Below are positions 26,731 through 34,994 of a stretch of DNA of 64,000 nt, in pieces. Under the pieces are notes generated by a model that worked only from the letters and a program-made list of their open reading frames with translations, did no database searches and had not been told where the DNA came from. The stretch is taken from NCBI RefSeq assembly GCF_900116195.1, contig NZ_FOZW01000013.1, positions 1 to 64,000 on the forward strand, in the 5' to 3' direction. The DNA is from Alloyangia pacifica (GTDB lineage: Bacteria; Pseudomonadota; Alphaproteobacteria; Rhodobacterales; Rhodobacteraceae). Both the position numbers and the translations under genes were made by a program. Each line of letters begins with the position of its first letter. Position 1 is the first letter of the stretch.

Positions 26731-27378
26731 TCAGTCGCCCCAGCGGTAGCCTCCCCATGCGATAGGCTCGCCGGCCAGCCATTGAGTCCCGGTTGCGTAG
26801 AGCTCGTCGACCCTGCGGCCCATCAGCCCGGGCATGTCCGTCTTGACCGGATAGCCGATGGAGGACTGCAGGTAGGCAAGATGGCGATAGCCCGCCGGGT
26901 AGCGCGCCAGCACTTCCGGGTCGAGCTCGAGCCGCGCCGCGGGATCGACCGTGTCCATCCGGTCCTTCTCGTAGATCGGCTGGCGCAGGCAGAGGCCCCA
27001 GCGTCCCGTGCGGCGTTCCCAGAAGTCGTGGAAACGTCCGGTGCAGACCACATCCACAAGGACGCCATGCACCTCGGCGCGCTGCGAGATGGTCATCTTG
27101 GTTTGGGTGATGGCCCGGTCGTCGGAGACCTCGACAGTGCTGCCGCCAAGGAAATGCAGGATGCTCACGCCCTTGTCCCAGCCGGCGCGGTTCATCGCGA
27201 TGAATTCGTCTGCTGTGCCCTGGGTCCAGGTCGCCATCATGCGCCCGTCGTCGTGCCAGACGGTGCGGAACTTCTCCCAGAGGCCGGCGTCGCGCCAGAG
27301 GACCCAGTTCTCGACAAGGTCCCTGAGTGCCAGCTTGTCCTCGCGCAGGCGCGATGTGTCGGGAAAAGCGGTGGTCAT
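26731..27378 (-). CDS. NTF2-like / SnoaL-fold protein
   Basis: A 215-residue protein. It starts LREDKLALRDLVENWVLWRDAGLWEKF and continues VWHDDGRMMATW and SILHFLGGSTVEV, the alpha+beta cone pattern of NTF2-like proteins that include ring-hydroxylating dioxygenase beta subunits, dehydratases and isomerases. A further 70 residues after the core (DRMDTVDPAARLELD...) are unusual for small SnoaL proteins. The reaction is unknown. It is next to an IclR regulator and an aromatic-acid uptake and cleavage cluster on the same strand, so a role in that catabolism is likely. Confidence 0.75.
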   Translation of the reverse strand: MTTAFPDTSRLREDKLALRDLVENWVLWRDAGLWEKFRTVWHDDGRMMATWTQGTADEFIAMNRAGWDKGVSILHFLGGSTVEVSDDRAITQTKMTISQRAEVHGVLVDVVCTGRFHDFWERRTGRWGLCLRQPIYEKDRMDTVDPAARLELDPEVLARYPAGYRHLAYLQSSIGYPVKTDMPGLMGRRVDELYATGTQWLAGEPIAWGGYRWGD

Positions 27379-27418
27379 GGCAGTGCCTCCTCTGGTGATT
27401 GGTCTATGGGCGGCGCGG

Positions 27419-28231
27419 TCATGTCAGCCCGGCCCGGTGTTTGAGCGAGGTCACCGCCTTGTCGATGGCGGCGAGAGCGGTCTCGCGCAGCGCCGGGGTC
27501 ATCCGCTCGGCGGGAACCGTGACGCTGAGCGATGCCAGCGGTTGCCCCTGCGCCGAGAGGATCGGTCGGGCGATGCCGCCGATGCCGGGGGTGAATTCCT
27601 CTTCCACCGTCGCGTAGCCGACGCTAGCGATGACATCGAGCTTCTGGCGGACGGCCTCGGCGTTCATCAGGGAATTCCTGGCGAAGCGCTGGTAGTGAGC
27701 CCGGTCCAGGTATTCGTCCCGCATCGCCGGGGGCAGATGCGCCAGGATCGCCTGCCCACCGGACGTCGCATGCAGCGGCGCGTGGTCGCCGAGCCGAAGG
27801 TGCGCGACGATCCGGTGCGGGCTGATCACCGTGGCGGCGACCCGGTGATCGTCGCCCTCTCGCAGGTTCAAGGCCGAGCTCTCCCCGGTCTGCTGGGTCA
27901 GCCATTCGAGCACCGGTGCCGCTGCCTCCTCGAGCTCGCGCTTGCTGCGCAAGCGGCCGGCAAGCTCGGTGACTGCGGGCCCGAGAAGGTAGCCGCGCCG
28001 CTCTGCATCGAACGCCAGGTAGTCGTGGCGCAAAAGGGTCTTGAGCACCTGCGTCAGGCTGCTCTTGGGGATGTTCAGCTCTTCGGCGATCTGCACGTGG
28101 GTGCGGGGGCTGCCCCATTGGCCCAGCAGATTGAGAAGCTGGATCACACGCAGCGCCGACTTCACATCGCCCGAGGCTGCCGGACGCCGGAAGTCCGGCT
28201 CTGCATCGATGTCCCGTTCCGCGCCACTCAT
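27419..28231 (-). CDS. IclR-family transcriptional regulator
   Basis: A 270-residue regulator. The N-terminal winged helix (about 25-85) has SALRVIQLLNLLGQW and IAEELNIPKSSLTQVLKTLLRHDYL as recognition helix. The C-terminal effector domain has HATSGGQAILAHLP and GGIARPILSAQGQPLASLSVTVP, the usual IclR signature. Such proteins control aromatic and organic-acid catabolism, and its likely targets are the neighbouring tctCBA and dioxygenase genes. A palindromic sequence in the tctC-tctB divergent gap is a candidate operator. Confidence 0.93.
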   Translation of the reverse strand: MSGAERDIDAEPDFRRPAASGDVKSALRVIQLLNLLGQWGSPRTHVQIAEELNIPKSSLTQVLKTLLRHDYLAFDAERRGYLLGPAVTELAGRLRSKRELEEAAAPVLEWLTQQTGESSALNLREGDDHRVAATVISPHRIVAHLRLGDHAPLHATSGGQAILAHLPPAMRDEYLDRAHYQRFARNSLMNAEAVRQKLDVIASVGYATVEEEFTPGIGGIARPILSAQGQPLASLSVTVPAERMTPALRETALAAIDKAVTSLKHRAGLT

Positions 28232-28271
28232 GCGCGGGGTCCGGATGTCGGCGGGATTGTCACCTCCGGCC

Positions 28272-28823
28272 TCATGCGCGACCTCCGATCTCTGCCGTGA
28301 AGGCGGCCAGCTGCGCGCGGATCATCTCGCGCGTGGTCTCGTCGGCGATGCGTGTGCCGCTGTCGTCGACCTTGGACTTGGCAAAGCTGACAAAGACCTC
28401 GGGCTTGGTGAAGACCTTCGCCTCGAGAAACACCATGATCTGTCGGAGGTGGTACTGCATCCGTGCCCCTCCGAGCATCCCCCCCGCGGCCGACTGCAAC
28501 GCCACCTGCTTGCCCTTGAACGGCTGGTCGGGCAGGCGCGAGATCCAGTCGATGGTGTTCTTGAGGCCACCAGGCACCGAGAAATTGTACTCGGGGCTCA
28601 CGATCACCACGCCGTCCGCGACGGCGATCATCTGCGCAAGTTTCTCGACCTGCTCGGGAAAGCCCTCCGTCGCGTGGTGGTCCGCATTGTAGATCGGGAT
28701 ACCGCCGAAATCCGGTGCCTGGACGATCTCGCAGCCGTCGGGCGCGAGGTCGGGCAGCGTGTTGCAGATCGCGCGGTTGAATGAGCCGGTTCTCAGGCTT
28801 CCACAGATCGCGAGGAGTTGCAT
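28272..28823 (-). CDS. NADPH-dependent FMN reductase
   Basis: A 183-residue flavodoxin-like enzyme. MQLLAICGSLRTGSFNRAI is the FMN phosphate loop and IVSPEYNFSVPGGLKNTIDW the family signature. GGMLGGARMQYHLRQ follows. It reduces FMN, quinones or azo compounds with NADPH. The ATG at 28823 follows a GAGGAGTTG-type Shine-Dalgarno on the opposite reading and matches the usual family start. In this setting it could feed reduced flavin to a two-component hydroxylase making hydroxyquinol, but no such hydroxylase is in the window. Confidence 0.9.
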   Translation of the reverse strand: MQLLAICGSLRTGSFNRAICNTLPDLAPDGCEIVQAPDFGGIPIYNADHHATEGFPEQVEKLAQMIAVADGVVIVSPEYNFSVPGGLKNTIDWISRLPDQPFKGKQVALQSAAGGMLGGARMQYHLRQIMVFLEAKVFTKPEVFVSFAKSKVDDSGTRIADETTREMIRAQLAAFTAEIGGRA

Positions 28824-28893
28824 GGCGGTGTGTTCCTTGGTTTGGGCGCCGGCCCGAAGACCGGCCGGCGCGCTTGATGGGTCTCGCTTGGCG

Positions 28894-29856
28894 TCAGTTC
28901 TGTTCGATCCCCGCGTCTTCGCGGACCTTCTGCCAGACGCCGATGGCGTCGCGGAATTTCTGGGTGAAGGCCTCGGGCGAGGAGGGCGAGAGGATGAAGC
29001 CGCGTTCCCCGAGCGAGGTGGCAAAAGTCTCGGAGCCGACAGCCTCGGCGACGGCGGCGCTGGCTGCGCTCAGAATCGCCTCGTCGGTGCCCGCGGGGGC
29101 CGCGACGCCATACCAGGTGGATACATCGAGGTCGTAGCCCGCGCTTGCGAATGTGCCGACCTCGGGGATCGCCGGATGCGGCTCGGGCGAGGTGACGCCG
29201 ATGCCCTTGAGGTCGCCCGACCCGATCTGCCCAATCACGGTGGAGGCCACCTCGACCATGAAATCGACCTCGCCCGACATCACCGCAGCCAGCCCCTCGG
29301 GGGTCTTGGCGTAGGGGATTTCCAGCAGCTCGATGCCGAGCTCGGAGGCAATCAGCGCCGCGGTGAGATGCTGCGTCGACCCGATGCCGACCGAGGCGAT
29401 GGTCAGCCCGCCCGGATCGGCCTTGGCGGTCGTCACCAGCTCCTCGATGTTGTCGATCTCGGCGTCGGGCCGGGCGATCAGCACCAGCGGCATCGTTGCG
29501 ATCCCCGAGACGCCGACGAAATCCTCGCCGGGGTCGTAGGGCAGCTCCTTGTACATGGCGGCGGCGACAGTGTGTCCGGCCGCCATCATGTAGAGCGTGT
29601 AGCCATCCGGATCGGCCCCCGCAGCCGCCGCCGCTCCGATGGTGCCCCCCGCGCCGGCGAGATTCTTCACCACGACAGGCTGGCCGAGGATGTCCGAAAG
29701 TGGCTCGGCAAGCTGTCGGGCGATGGTGTCGGTGCCGCCCCCGGCACCATAGGCGACGATCATGTCGACGGCCCGGTCCGGCCAGTCCTCTGCCCAAACA
29801 GCCCCGGCGCTTGTCAGGGCCAGGCCAAGAGCCGCGGCTGTGTTGCGAAGTGTCAT
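28894..29856 (-). CDS. tctC: TctC-type tricarboxylate-transporter binding protein
   Basis: A 320-residue periplasmic protein. A signal peptide (MTLRNTAAALGLALTSAGAV, cleavage after WAE) is followed by WPDRAVDMIVAYGAGGGTDTIARQLA and VVKNLAGAGGTIGAAAAA, the Bug/TctC ligand-binding signature. It captures an organic or aromatic acid for the TctAB membrane pair encoded divergently. The ATG at 29856 has GGGAGGAGAA upstream. Unlike most TTT operons the binding protein lies on the opposite strand from tctBA, so both directions are probably driven from the shared gap. Confidence 0.92.
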   Translation of the reverse strand: MTLRNTAAALGLALTSAGAVWAEDWPDRAVDMIVAYGAGGGTDTIARQLAEPLSDILGQPVVVKNLAGAGGTIGAAAAAGADPDGYTLYMMAAGHTVAAAMYKELPYDPGEDFVGVSGIATMPLVLIARPDAEIDNIEELVTTAKADPGGLTIASVGIGSTQHLTAALIASELGIELLEIPYAKTPEGLAAVMSGEVDFMVEVASTVIGQIGSGDLKGIGVTSPEPHPAIPEVGTFASAGYDLDVSTWYGVAAPAGTDEAILSAASAAVAEAVGSETFATSLGERGFILSPSSPEAFTQKFRDAIGVWQKVREDAGIEQN

Positions 29857-29914
29857 CGATCGTTCTCCTCCCAGTGAACTCTCTCGAGTTTGATAGCCAC
29901 ATGACTGAAAGGCT

Positions 29915-29949
29915 GTAAACAGATATATGAATAGTTTACATATGTGAAC
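29915..29949. promoter_or_regulatory. Candidate operator in tctC-tctB divergent gap
   Basis: GTAAAC (29915-29920) and its inverted partner GTTTAC (29934-29939) are followed by a further GTGAAC (29944-29949), all within an AT-rich stretch midway between two divergent start codons. This arrangement is typical of a regulator site. The nearby IclR protein is the obvious candidate ligand. Confidence 0.4.
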
Positions 29950-30008
29950 AAGAAAGCATTTGACAGAATGCCGCCCAGCCTCGAGCATCGCTCTCAAAGG
30001 GAGGAAAC

Positions 30009-30473
30009 GTGTTCAGGAAGCTCGCAGCCATCAATCGGCGCGACGCTTGGACGGCGGTCGCCGTGGTGGCGCTCGGCTCGGCCGGGGCCTTCATGGCGCT
30101 GGACTACCGGCTGGGCGAGTTGCGCAATATCGGTCCCGGGGCCTTCCCGCTGATCGTCAGCCTGCTCGTCGTGCTCGCGGGCGTGCTCATCGCGCTGGAG
30201 GGGCTCGCGCCGCAACGGGAGGAGGTCATCGACGACGGCCCGCCGCCCTATCGCGTGCTGATCTTCGTCACCGCGGGGCTGCTGGCCTTCGCCGTCGTCA
30301 CGCCGATGGCGGGCGCGGTGCCGGGCATCCTTGCCTGCGTGGTCCTTGCCTCACTGGCGGACGGAAGCCTGCGGGTCTGGCAGGTTGGGGCGCTGGCCGC
30401 GCTGGTGGCTGGCTTCTGTGCGCTGGTCTTCGTCGTCCTTCTCAAGCTGCCGCTCGAGCTGGTGACCTGGTAG
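30009..30473 (+). CDS. tctB: TctB-type small membrane subunit
   Basis: A 154-residue protein with four hydrophobic segments (about 15-32, 43-62, 83-118 and 122-145), the size and layout of TctB. The motif LGELRNIGPGAFPL is conserved in the family. It uses a GTG start at 30009, six bases after GGGAGGAAA. It forms the transporter with the large subunit that starts four bases after its stop. Confidence 0.9.
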   Translation: MFRKLAAINRRDAWTAVAVVALGSAGAFMALDYRLGELRNIGPGAFPLIVSLLVVLAGVLIALEGLAPQREEVIDDGPPPYRVLIFVTAGLLAFAVVTPMAGAVPGILACVVLASLADGSLRVWQVGALAALVAGFCALVFVVLLKLPLELVTW

Positions 30474-30477
30474 AGCG

Positions 30478-31998
30478 ATGGCCTTTGCAGAGAATATCGC
30501 GCTCGGCCTGTCGGTTGTCCTTAGCCTGTCGACGCTCGGCTACTGCGCGCTTGGCGTCACGGTGGGCATGTTCATCGGCGTCCTGCCGGGGCTGGGGCCG
30601 CTGGCGACGGTGGGGATGCTGCTGCCGCTGACCTTCTACGTGCCGCAGACCGACGCCATCGTGATGCTCGCGGGGATCTACTACGGCTCGATGTACGGCG
30701 GCTCCACCGCCGCGATCCTGCTGAACCTGCCGGGGACGGCGGGCGCTGCGGTCACCTGTCTCGACGGCAATCCGCTGGCGAAGTCGGGCAGGGCGGGTGT
30801 CGCGCTGTTCACCGCCACCATGTCATCCTTCTTCGGCGGCATCTTCGGACTGGTGATCGTCGCCTCCTTCACGCCGTTTCTCGCGCGGGTGGCCCTGAGC
30901 TTCGGGTCACCGGAATACGCCGCGCTCATCGTGCTGGGGCTGCTGGCCGCGGCGATGGTCGGCAATGCCTCCAAGGGACGGTCGCTGGCCATGGCGCTGC
31001 TTGGCCTGCTGATCGCCATGGTGGGCACCGATCCCAATTCCGGGGTCAACCGCATGACCTTCGGCATGCTGTCGCTGGCCGACGGGGTGAACCTCGTGGT
31101 GGTGACAACCGGGCTTTTCGGGATCGCCGAGGTGCTGGCGAACGTCGGGCGGATCGGCAGGCGCGAGGCCCGGGTCGGGCGGATCCGGATGCGTGACATG
31201 CTGCCCACCGCGCGTGAGGCGCGCAGCTCTTTGGGGCCGGCGCTGCGCGGCAGTTCGATCGGGGCGATCCTCGGCATCCTGCCCGGCACCGGTGCGGCGC
31301 TGTCGACCTTCGTCGCCTACGCGGTGGAGAAGCGGACCTCGCCGACGCCCGAGCGCTTCGGCAAGGGCGCGATCGAGGGCATCGTGGCGCCGGAGTCGGC
31401 CAACAATTCCGCCGCGCAGACTGCCTTTGTGCCGACGCTGAGCCTCGGCATTCCGGGCGATGCCATCGTCGCGATCATGCTCGGTGCGTTGATCATCCAT
31501 GGGATCGTGCCGGGGCCGCAGTTGATCCGCGACCACCCGGACCTGTTCTGGGGGCTGATCGCGAGCTTCCTCATCGGCAACATCCTCCTGCTGTTTCTCA
31601 ACCTGCCACTCATCGGGGTCTGGGTCCGTATCCTGCGCATTCCCTATGCGGTGCTCTATCCGGCGATCCTCGTCTTCATCTGCGTCGGGGTCTTCTCGAT
31701 CCGAAACTCGGTCTTCGACGTAGTGGTCTCGACGCTCTTTGGTCTCGGCGGCTACGTGATGCGGCGCTTCGGATTTCCGACCGCGCCGCTGCTGCTCGGC
31801 CTCGTCCTCGGCCCGCTGCTGGAGCAGAACTTCCGGCGCTCACTCATGCTGTCCCGGGGCGATCTGATGACCTTCGTCGAGCGCCCGATCAGCGGCGGGA
31901 TCCTCGCGCTGACGGTGGCGATCGTCGTGCTCCTGTTGTGGGCGGAGTTCCGGCCGCGCCGAGCCCGGAGCCCGATCGAGAAGGAGGCGAAGGAATGA
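30478..31998 (+). CDS. tctA: TctA-type large membrane subunit
   Basis: A 506-residue protein with about 12 membrane segments and the TctA signatures GVTVGMFIGVLPGLGPLATV, YYGSMYGGSTAAILLNLPG and GIVAPESANNSAAQTAFVPT. It carries the transport path for carboxylates driven by the ion gradient. It directly follows tctB and precedes the intradiol dioxygenase by about 70 bases, so the imported acid is probably fed into aromatic ring cleavage. Confidence 0.95.
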   Translation: MAFAENIALGLSVVLSLSTLGYCALGVTVGMFIGVLPGLGPLATVGMLLPLTFYVPQTDAIVMLAGIYYGSMYGGSTAAILLNLPGTAGAAVTCLDGNPLAKSGRAGVALFTATMSSFFGGIFGLVIVASFTPFLARVALSFGSPEYAALIVLGLLAAAMVGNASKGRSLAMALLGLLIAMVGTDPNSGVNRMTFGMLSLADGVNLVVVTTGLFGIAEVLANVGRIGRREARVGRIRMRDMLPTAREARSSLGPALRGSSIGAILGILPGTGAALSTFVAYAVEKRTSPTPERFGKGAIEGIVAPESANNSAAQTAFVPTLSLGIPGDAIVAIMLGALIIHGIVPGPQLIRDHPDLFWGLIASFLIGNILLLFLNLPLIGVWVRILRIPYAVLYPAILVFICVGVFSIRNSVFDVVVSTLFGLGGYVMRRFGFPTAPLLLGLVLGPLLEQNFRRSLMLSRGDLMTFVERPISGGILALTVAIVVLLLWAEFRPRRARSPIEKEAKE

Positions 31999-32068
31999 GG
32001 AAGGCTTGGGATGCGCAGATCGGGTCGCGCGGCTCCGCGCGGATGGTGGCGGAACAGGGAGGCACCAG

Positions 32069-32932
32069 ATGATGGACAGAGGCTTGCCGGGCTATTTCTC
32101 GGAAGAGGGCTCGGCCGAGACGGTCAATGCCCGGATCGGCCCGGGGGCCGACGCGCGGCTTGCCGAGGTGATGGCGGCGCTGGTGCGCCACCTGCACGCT
32201 TTCATCAAGGACGTGGAACTCACTCAGGCGGAATGGGAACAGGCGATCGGATTTCTGACCCGTACCGGCCAGATCTGCGACGACACGCGGCAGGAATACA
32301 TCCTACTATCCGACGTGCTGGGGGCCTCGATGCTCGTTGATGCGATCAACAATCGGCGCCCGCCGGGCGCGACCGAGAACACGGTGCTGGGGCCGTTCCA
32401 CGTCGACGGGGCACCACGCTACGAGATGGGGGCGGACATCTCTCTGGCTGGCGGTGGGGAGCGGTGCCTCTTCGAAGGCAGGGTGCTGGATCTCGACGGC
32501 AATCCGGTTGCCGGGGCGACGCTCGATGTCTGGTGCGATAACGAGGACGGCTTCTACGACGTCCAGCAGCCCGGCGTTCAGCCCGCGTTCAACAATCGCG
32601 GCGTCTTCACCACCGGCGCGGACGGGCGCTACTGGTTTCATGGCATCCGTCCGGTGTCCTATCCGATCCCGGACGACGGCCCGGTGGGCCAGCTGCTTGG
32701 CCAGCTCGGGCGCCACCCATACCGCCCGGCGCACATGCACTTCATCGTCGCCGCCGAGGGCTTCGAGACCGTGGTGACGCACACGTTTGTTGCCCGAGAT
32801 GCGTATTTGTTGTCGGATGCGGTCTTCGGCGTGAAGCAATCGCTGATTGCGAATTTCGTCGCAGCGGAGGGCGGCGAGGCGCAATGGCGGTCCGAGTTCG
32901 ACTTCGTGCTCGTCCGGGAGGGTAGTCCCTGA
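32069..32932 (+). CDS. Intradiol dioxygenase (hydroxyquinol 1,2-dioxygenase-like)
   Basis: A 287-residue ring-cleavage enzyme. The N-terminal helical linker domain has TRTGQICDDTRQEYILLSDVLG. The catalytic domain begins ENTVLGPFHVDGAPRYEMG and has the GRVLDLDGNPVAGATLDVW signature. Fe(III) ligands are seen as Tyr in the FYD and SYPIP segments and two His in RHPYRPAHMHF. The GPFHVDGAP form favours hydroxyquinol over catechol as substrate, giving maleylacetate. The start at 32069 is preferred to 32006 because AGGGAGG lies just upstream. No maleylacetate reductase is present here. Confidence 0.9.
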   Translation: MMDRGLPGYFSEEGSAETVNARIGPGADARLAEVMAALVRHLHAFIKDVELTQAEWEQAIGFLTRTGQICDDTRQEYILLSDVLGASMLVDAINNRRPPGATENTVLGPFHVDGAPRYEMGADISLAGGGERCLFEGRVLDLDGNPVAGATLDVWCDNEDGFYDVQQPGVQPAFNNRGVFTTGADGRYWFHGIRPVSYPIPDDGPVGQLLGQLGRHPYRPAHMHFIVAAEGFETVVTHTFVARDAYLLSDAVFGVKQSLIANFVAAEGGEAQWRSEFDFVLVREGSP

Positions 32933-33200
32933 CGTCGCGCGAAAAGGCATTGCCGTGAGGCGGCGCGCCATGTCGCGCGCCTCGGCGGTTCGGAAGCGGA
33001 ACAGGAGGAAACGGAACACGCAATAGCACAGGAAAGACGCGGCACTGCCCCCATGGTCCACTCTTGAGGAGGAGGATGGACCAGGAGGACCGGAGGCGGT
33101 GGCGGCGAGCGGCGGGCGTCCGATCATGACGCCCAAGTCGCGCGGTCAGGGGCAGGGCCCCGCGCCGCGAACCTGATCAAGACATGTCATCTAGGGAGGA

Positions 33201-34337
33201 ATGACGATGACGGATTCCACGAAGATCGGCCGCAGATCCTTTTTGAAGAGATCGGCGCTGGCCGGAGGCACGCTCGCAGGCGGCACGCTGGCCGCACCGG
33301 CCGTGCTTGCACAGGCCCCGCTTGTACTGAAGATGCAGACCTCCTGGTCCGCCTCGAACATCTGGCAGGAGTTCGCACAGGATTACGTCGACCGGGTCGA
33401 GGCGATGTCGGGCGGCCGGCTGAAGATCGACCTACTGCCCGCGGGCGCCGTGGTTGCCGCCTTCCAGGTGCTCGACGCGGTCAACGACGGGCTGCTCGAC
33501 GCGGCGCATTCGGTGCCGGTCTACTGGTACGGCAAGAACAAGGCCGCCTCGCTCTTCGGCACCGGCCCGGTGTTCGGCGGCTCGGCCACGACCATGCTCA
33601 GCTGGTTCTACGAGGGCGGCGGCGCGGAGCTCTACCGCGAGCTGACGCAGGACATCATGGGGCTCGATGTCGAGGGCTATCTCGGCTTCCCGATGTTCGC
33701 CCAGCCCTTTGGCTGGTTCAAGGGTGAGGTGAATACCGCCGCTGACCTGAACGGCTTCAAGTACCGGACCGTGGGCCTTGCCGCCGACCTGCTGCAATCC
33801 ATGGGCATGTCCGTGGCGCAGCTGCCGGGCGGCGAGATCGTGCCGGCGATGGAGCGCGGCGTGATCGACGCCTTCGAGTTCAACAACCCCTCGTCGGACA
33901 AGGACTTCGGCGCGCAGGACGTGGCCAAGAACTACTACCTGTCGTCCTATCACCAGGCGTCGGAAAGCTTCGAGTTCCTTTTCAACAAGCTGACGATGGA
34001 GGACCTCGAACCCGACCTGCGGGCGATCCTGGTGCATTCGGTCGAAGCCGTGTCCACCGCCAACACCGCAAAGGCGATGCGGCGCTACTCGGCGGACCTC
34101 AAGTGGCTGCAGGACGAGGCCGGGGTTACGGTGCACCGCACCTCGAAGGACATCCTGGACGCGCAGATTAAAGCGTGGGACGGGCTGATCCCCGAGCTCG
34201 AGCAGGACCCCTTCATGAAGAAATGCCTCGACAGCCAGCGCGCCTGGGTCGAGCAGGTCACCTTCTACGAGCTGATGAACGCGCCTGACTACGCGCTTGC
34301 CTACGAACACTATTTCCCGGGCAAGCTTAAGCTCTGA
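33201..34337 (+). CDS. dctP: TRAP transporter substrate-binding protein
   Basis: A 378-residue periplasmic DctP-type protein. A Tat signal (GRRSFLKRSALAGGTLAGG, cleavage after VLAQA) precedes LVLKMQTSWSASNIWQEFAQ. The family segments FKYRTVGLAADLLQSMGMS and GGEIVPAMERGVIDAFEFNN follow. Arg in KYRT is the usual carboxylate anchor. The YYLSSYHQAS form resembles binding proteins for alpha-keto acids and related compounds. AGGGAGGA precedes the ATG. First gene of a TRAP-amidase operon. Confidence 0.93.
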   Translation: MTMTDSTKIGRRSFLKRSALAGGTLAGGTLAAPAVLAQAPLVLKMQTSWSASNIWQEFAQDYVDRVEAMSGGRLKIDLLPAGAVVAAFQVLDAVNDGLLDAAHSVPVYWYGKNKAASLFGTGPVFGGSATTMLSWFYEGGGAELYRELTQDIMGLDVEGYLGFPMFAQPFGWFKGEVNTAADLNGFKYRTVGLAADLLQSMGMSVAQLPGGEIVPAMERGVIDAFEFNNPSSDKDFGAQDVAKNYYLSSYHQASESFEFLFNKLTMEDLEPDLRAILVHSVEAVSTANTAKAMRRYSADLKWLQDEAGVTVHRTSKDILDAQIKAWDGLIPELEQDPFMKKCLDSQRAWVEQVTFYELMNAPDYALAYEHYFPGKLKL

Positions 34338-34409
34338 TCGGCAGCGAAGCGCAAGGTGGCGGCCCCGGCAAAGCATGGCGGGGCCGCCAAGAACCGTGAA
34401 GGGGGCCAC

Positions 34410-34994
34410 ATGATCGGGTTCATCCGTTTTGCCGACAACCTGTCGGCCTGGTTCGGCAAGGCGTTCGCCTGGCTGATCATTCTCATGTCCGTGGGCACCG
34501 GCTACGAGGTCTTCGTACGCTACGTGCTGAACAGCCCGACGGCTTGGGCTCTGGACGTATCGTTCATCATGTACGGCACGCTGTTCATGATGGGCGGCGC
34601 CTACACGCTCTCGCGCGGCGGGCACGTCCGGGGCGACTTTCTCTACCGGCTCTGGTCGCCGCGCACGCAGGGAGCGGTGGACTTGGTGCTTTACGTGCTC
34701 TTCTTCTTTCCCGGCGTGCTGGCACTGATCTTCGCCGGTTGGAAATACGCCGCGCGCTCCTGGCAATACGGCGAGGTCTCGGTGAACAGCCCGGCGGGCG
34801 TGCCGATCTACCAGTTCAAGACGGTCATCGTCGTCGCCGGCATCCTGCTCTTCGTCCAGGGAATCGCGCAGGTCCTGCGCTGCATCATCGCCATCCGCAC
34901 CAACGCATGGATCGAGGCCGAGGAGGACGTGCAGGAGACCGAGGATCTGCTGATGCAACAGGCCAGCGCGGCCGAGAAGGACAACCACATATGA
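34410..34994 (+). CDS. dctQ: TRAP transporter small membrane subunit
   Basis: A 194-residue protein with four membrane helices and the DctQ motif YEVFVRYVLNSPTAWALDVS in the first loop, plus GGAYTLSRGGHVRGDFLY. The C-terminus is acidic. It starts at 34410 (MIGFIRFAD) after AAGGGGG, and its stop overlaps the start of dctM by four bases. Confidence 0.92.
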   Translation: MIGFIRFADNLSAWFGKAFAWLIILMSVGTGYEVFVRYVLNSPTAWALDVSFIMYGTLFMMGGAYTLSRGGHVRGDFLYRLWSPRTQGAVDLVLYVLFFFPGVLALIFAGWKYAARSWQYGEVSVNSPAGVPIYQFKTVIVVAGILLFVQGIAQVLRCIIAIRTNAWIEAEEDVQETEDLLMQQASAAEKDNHI

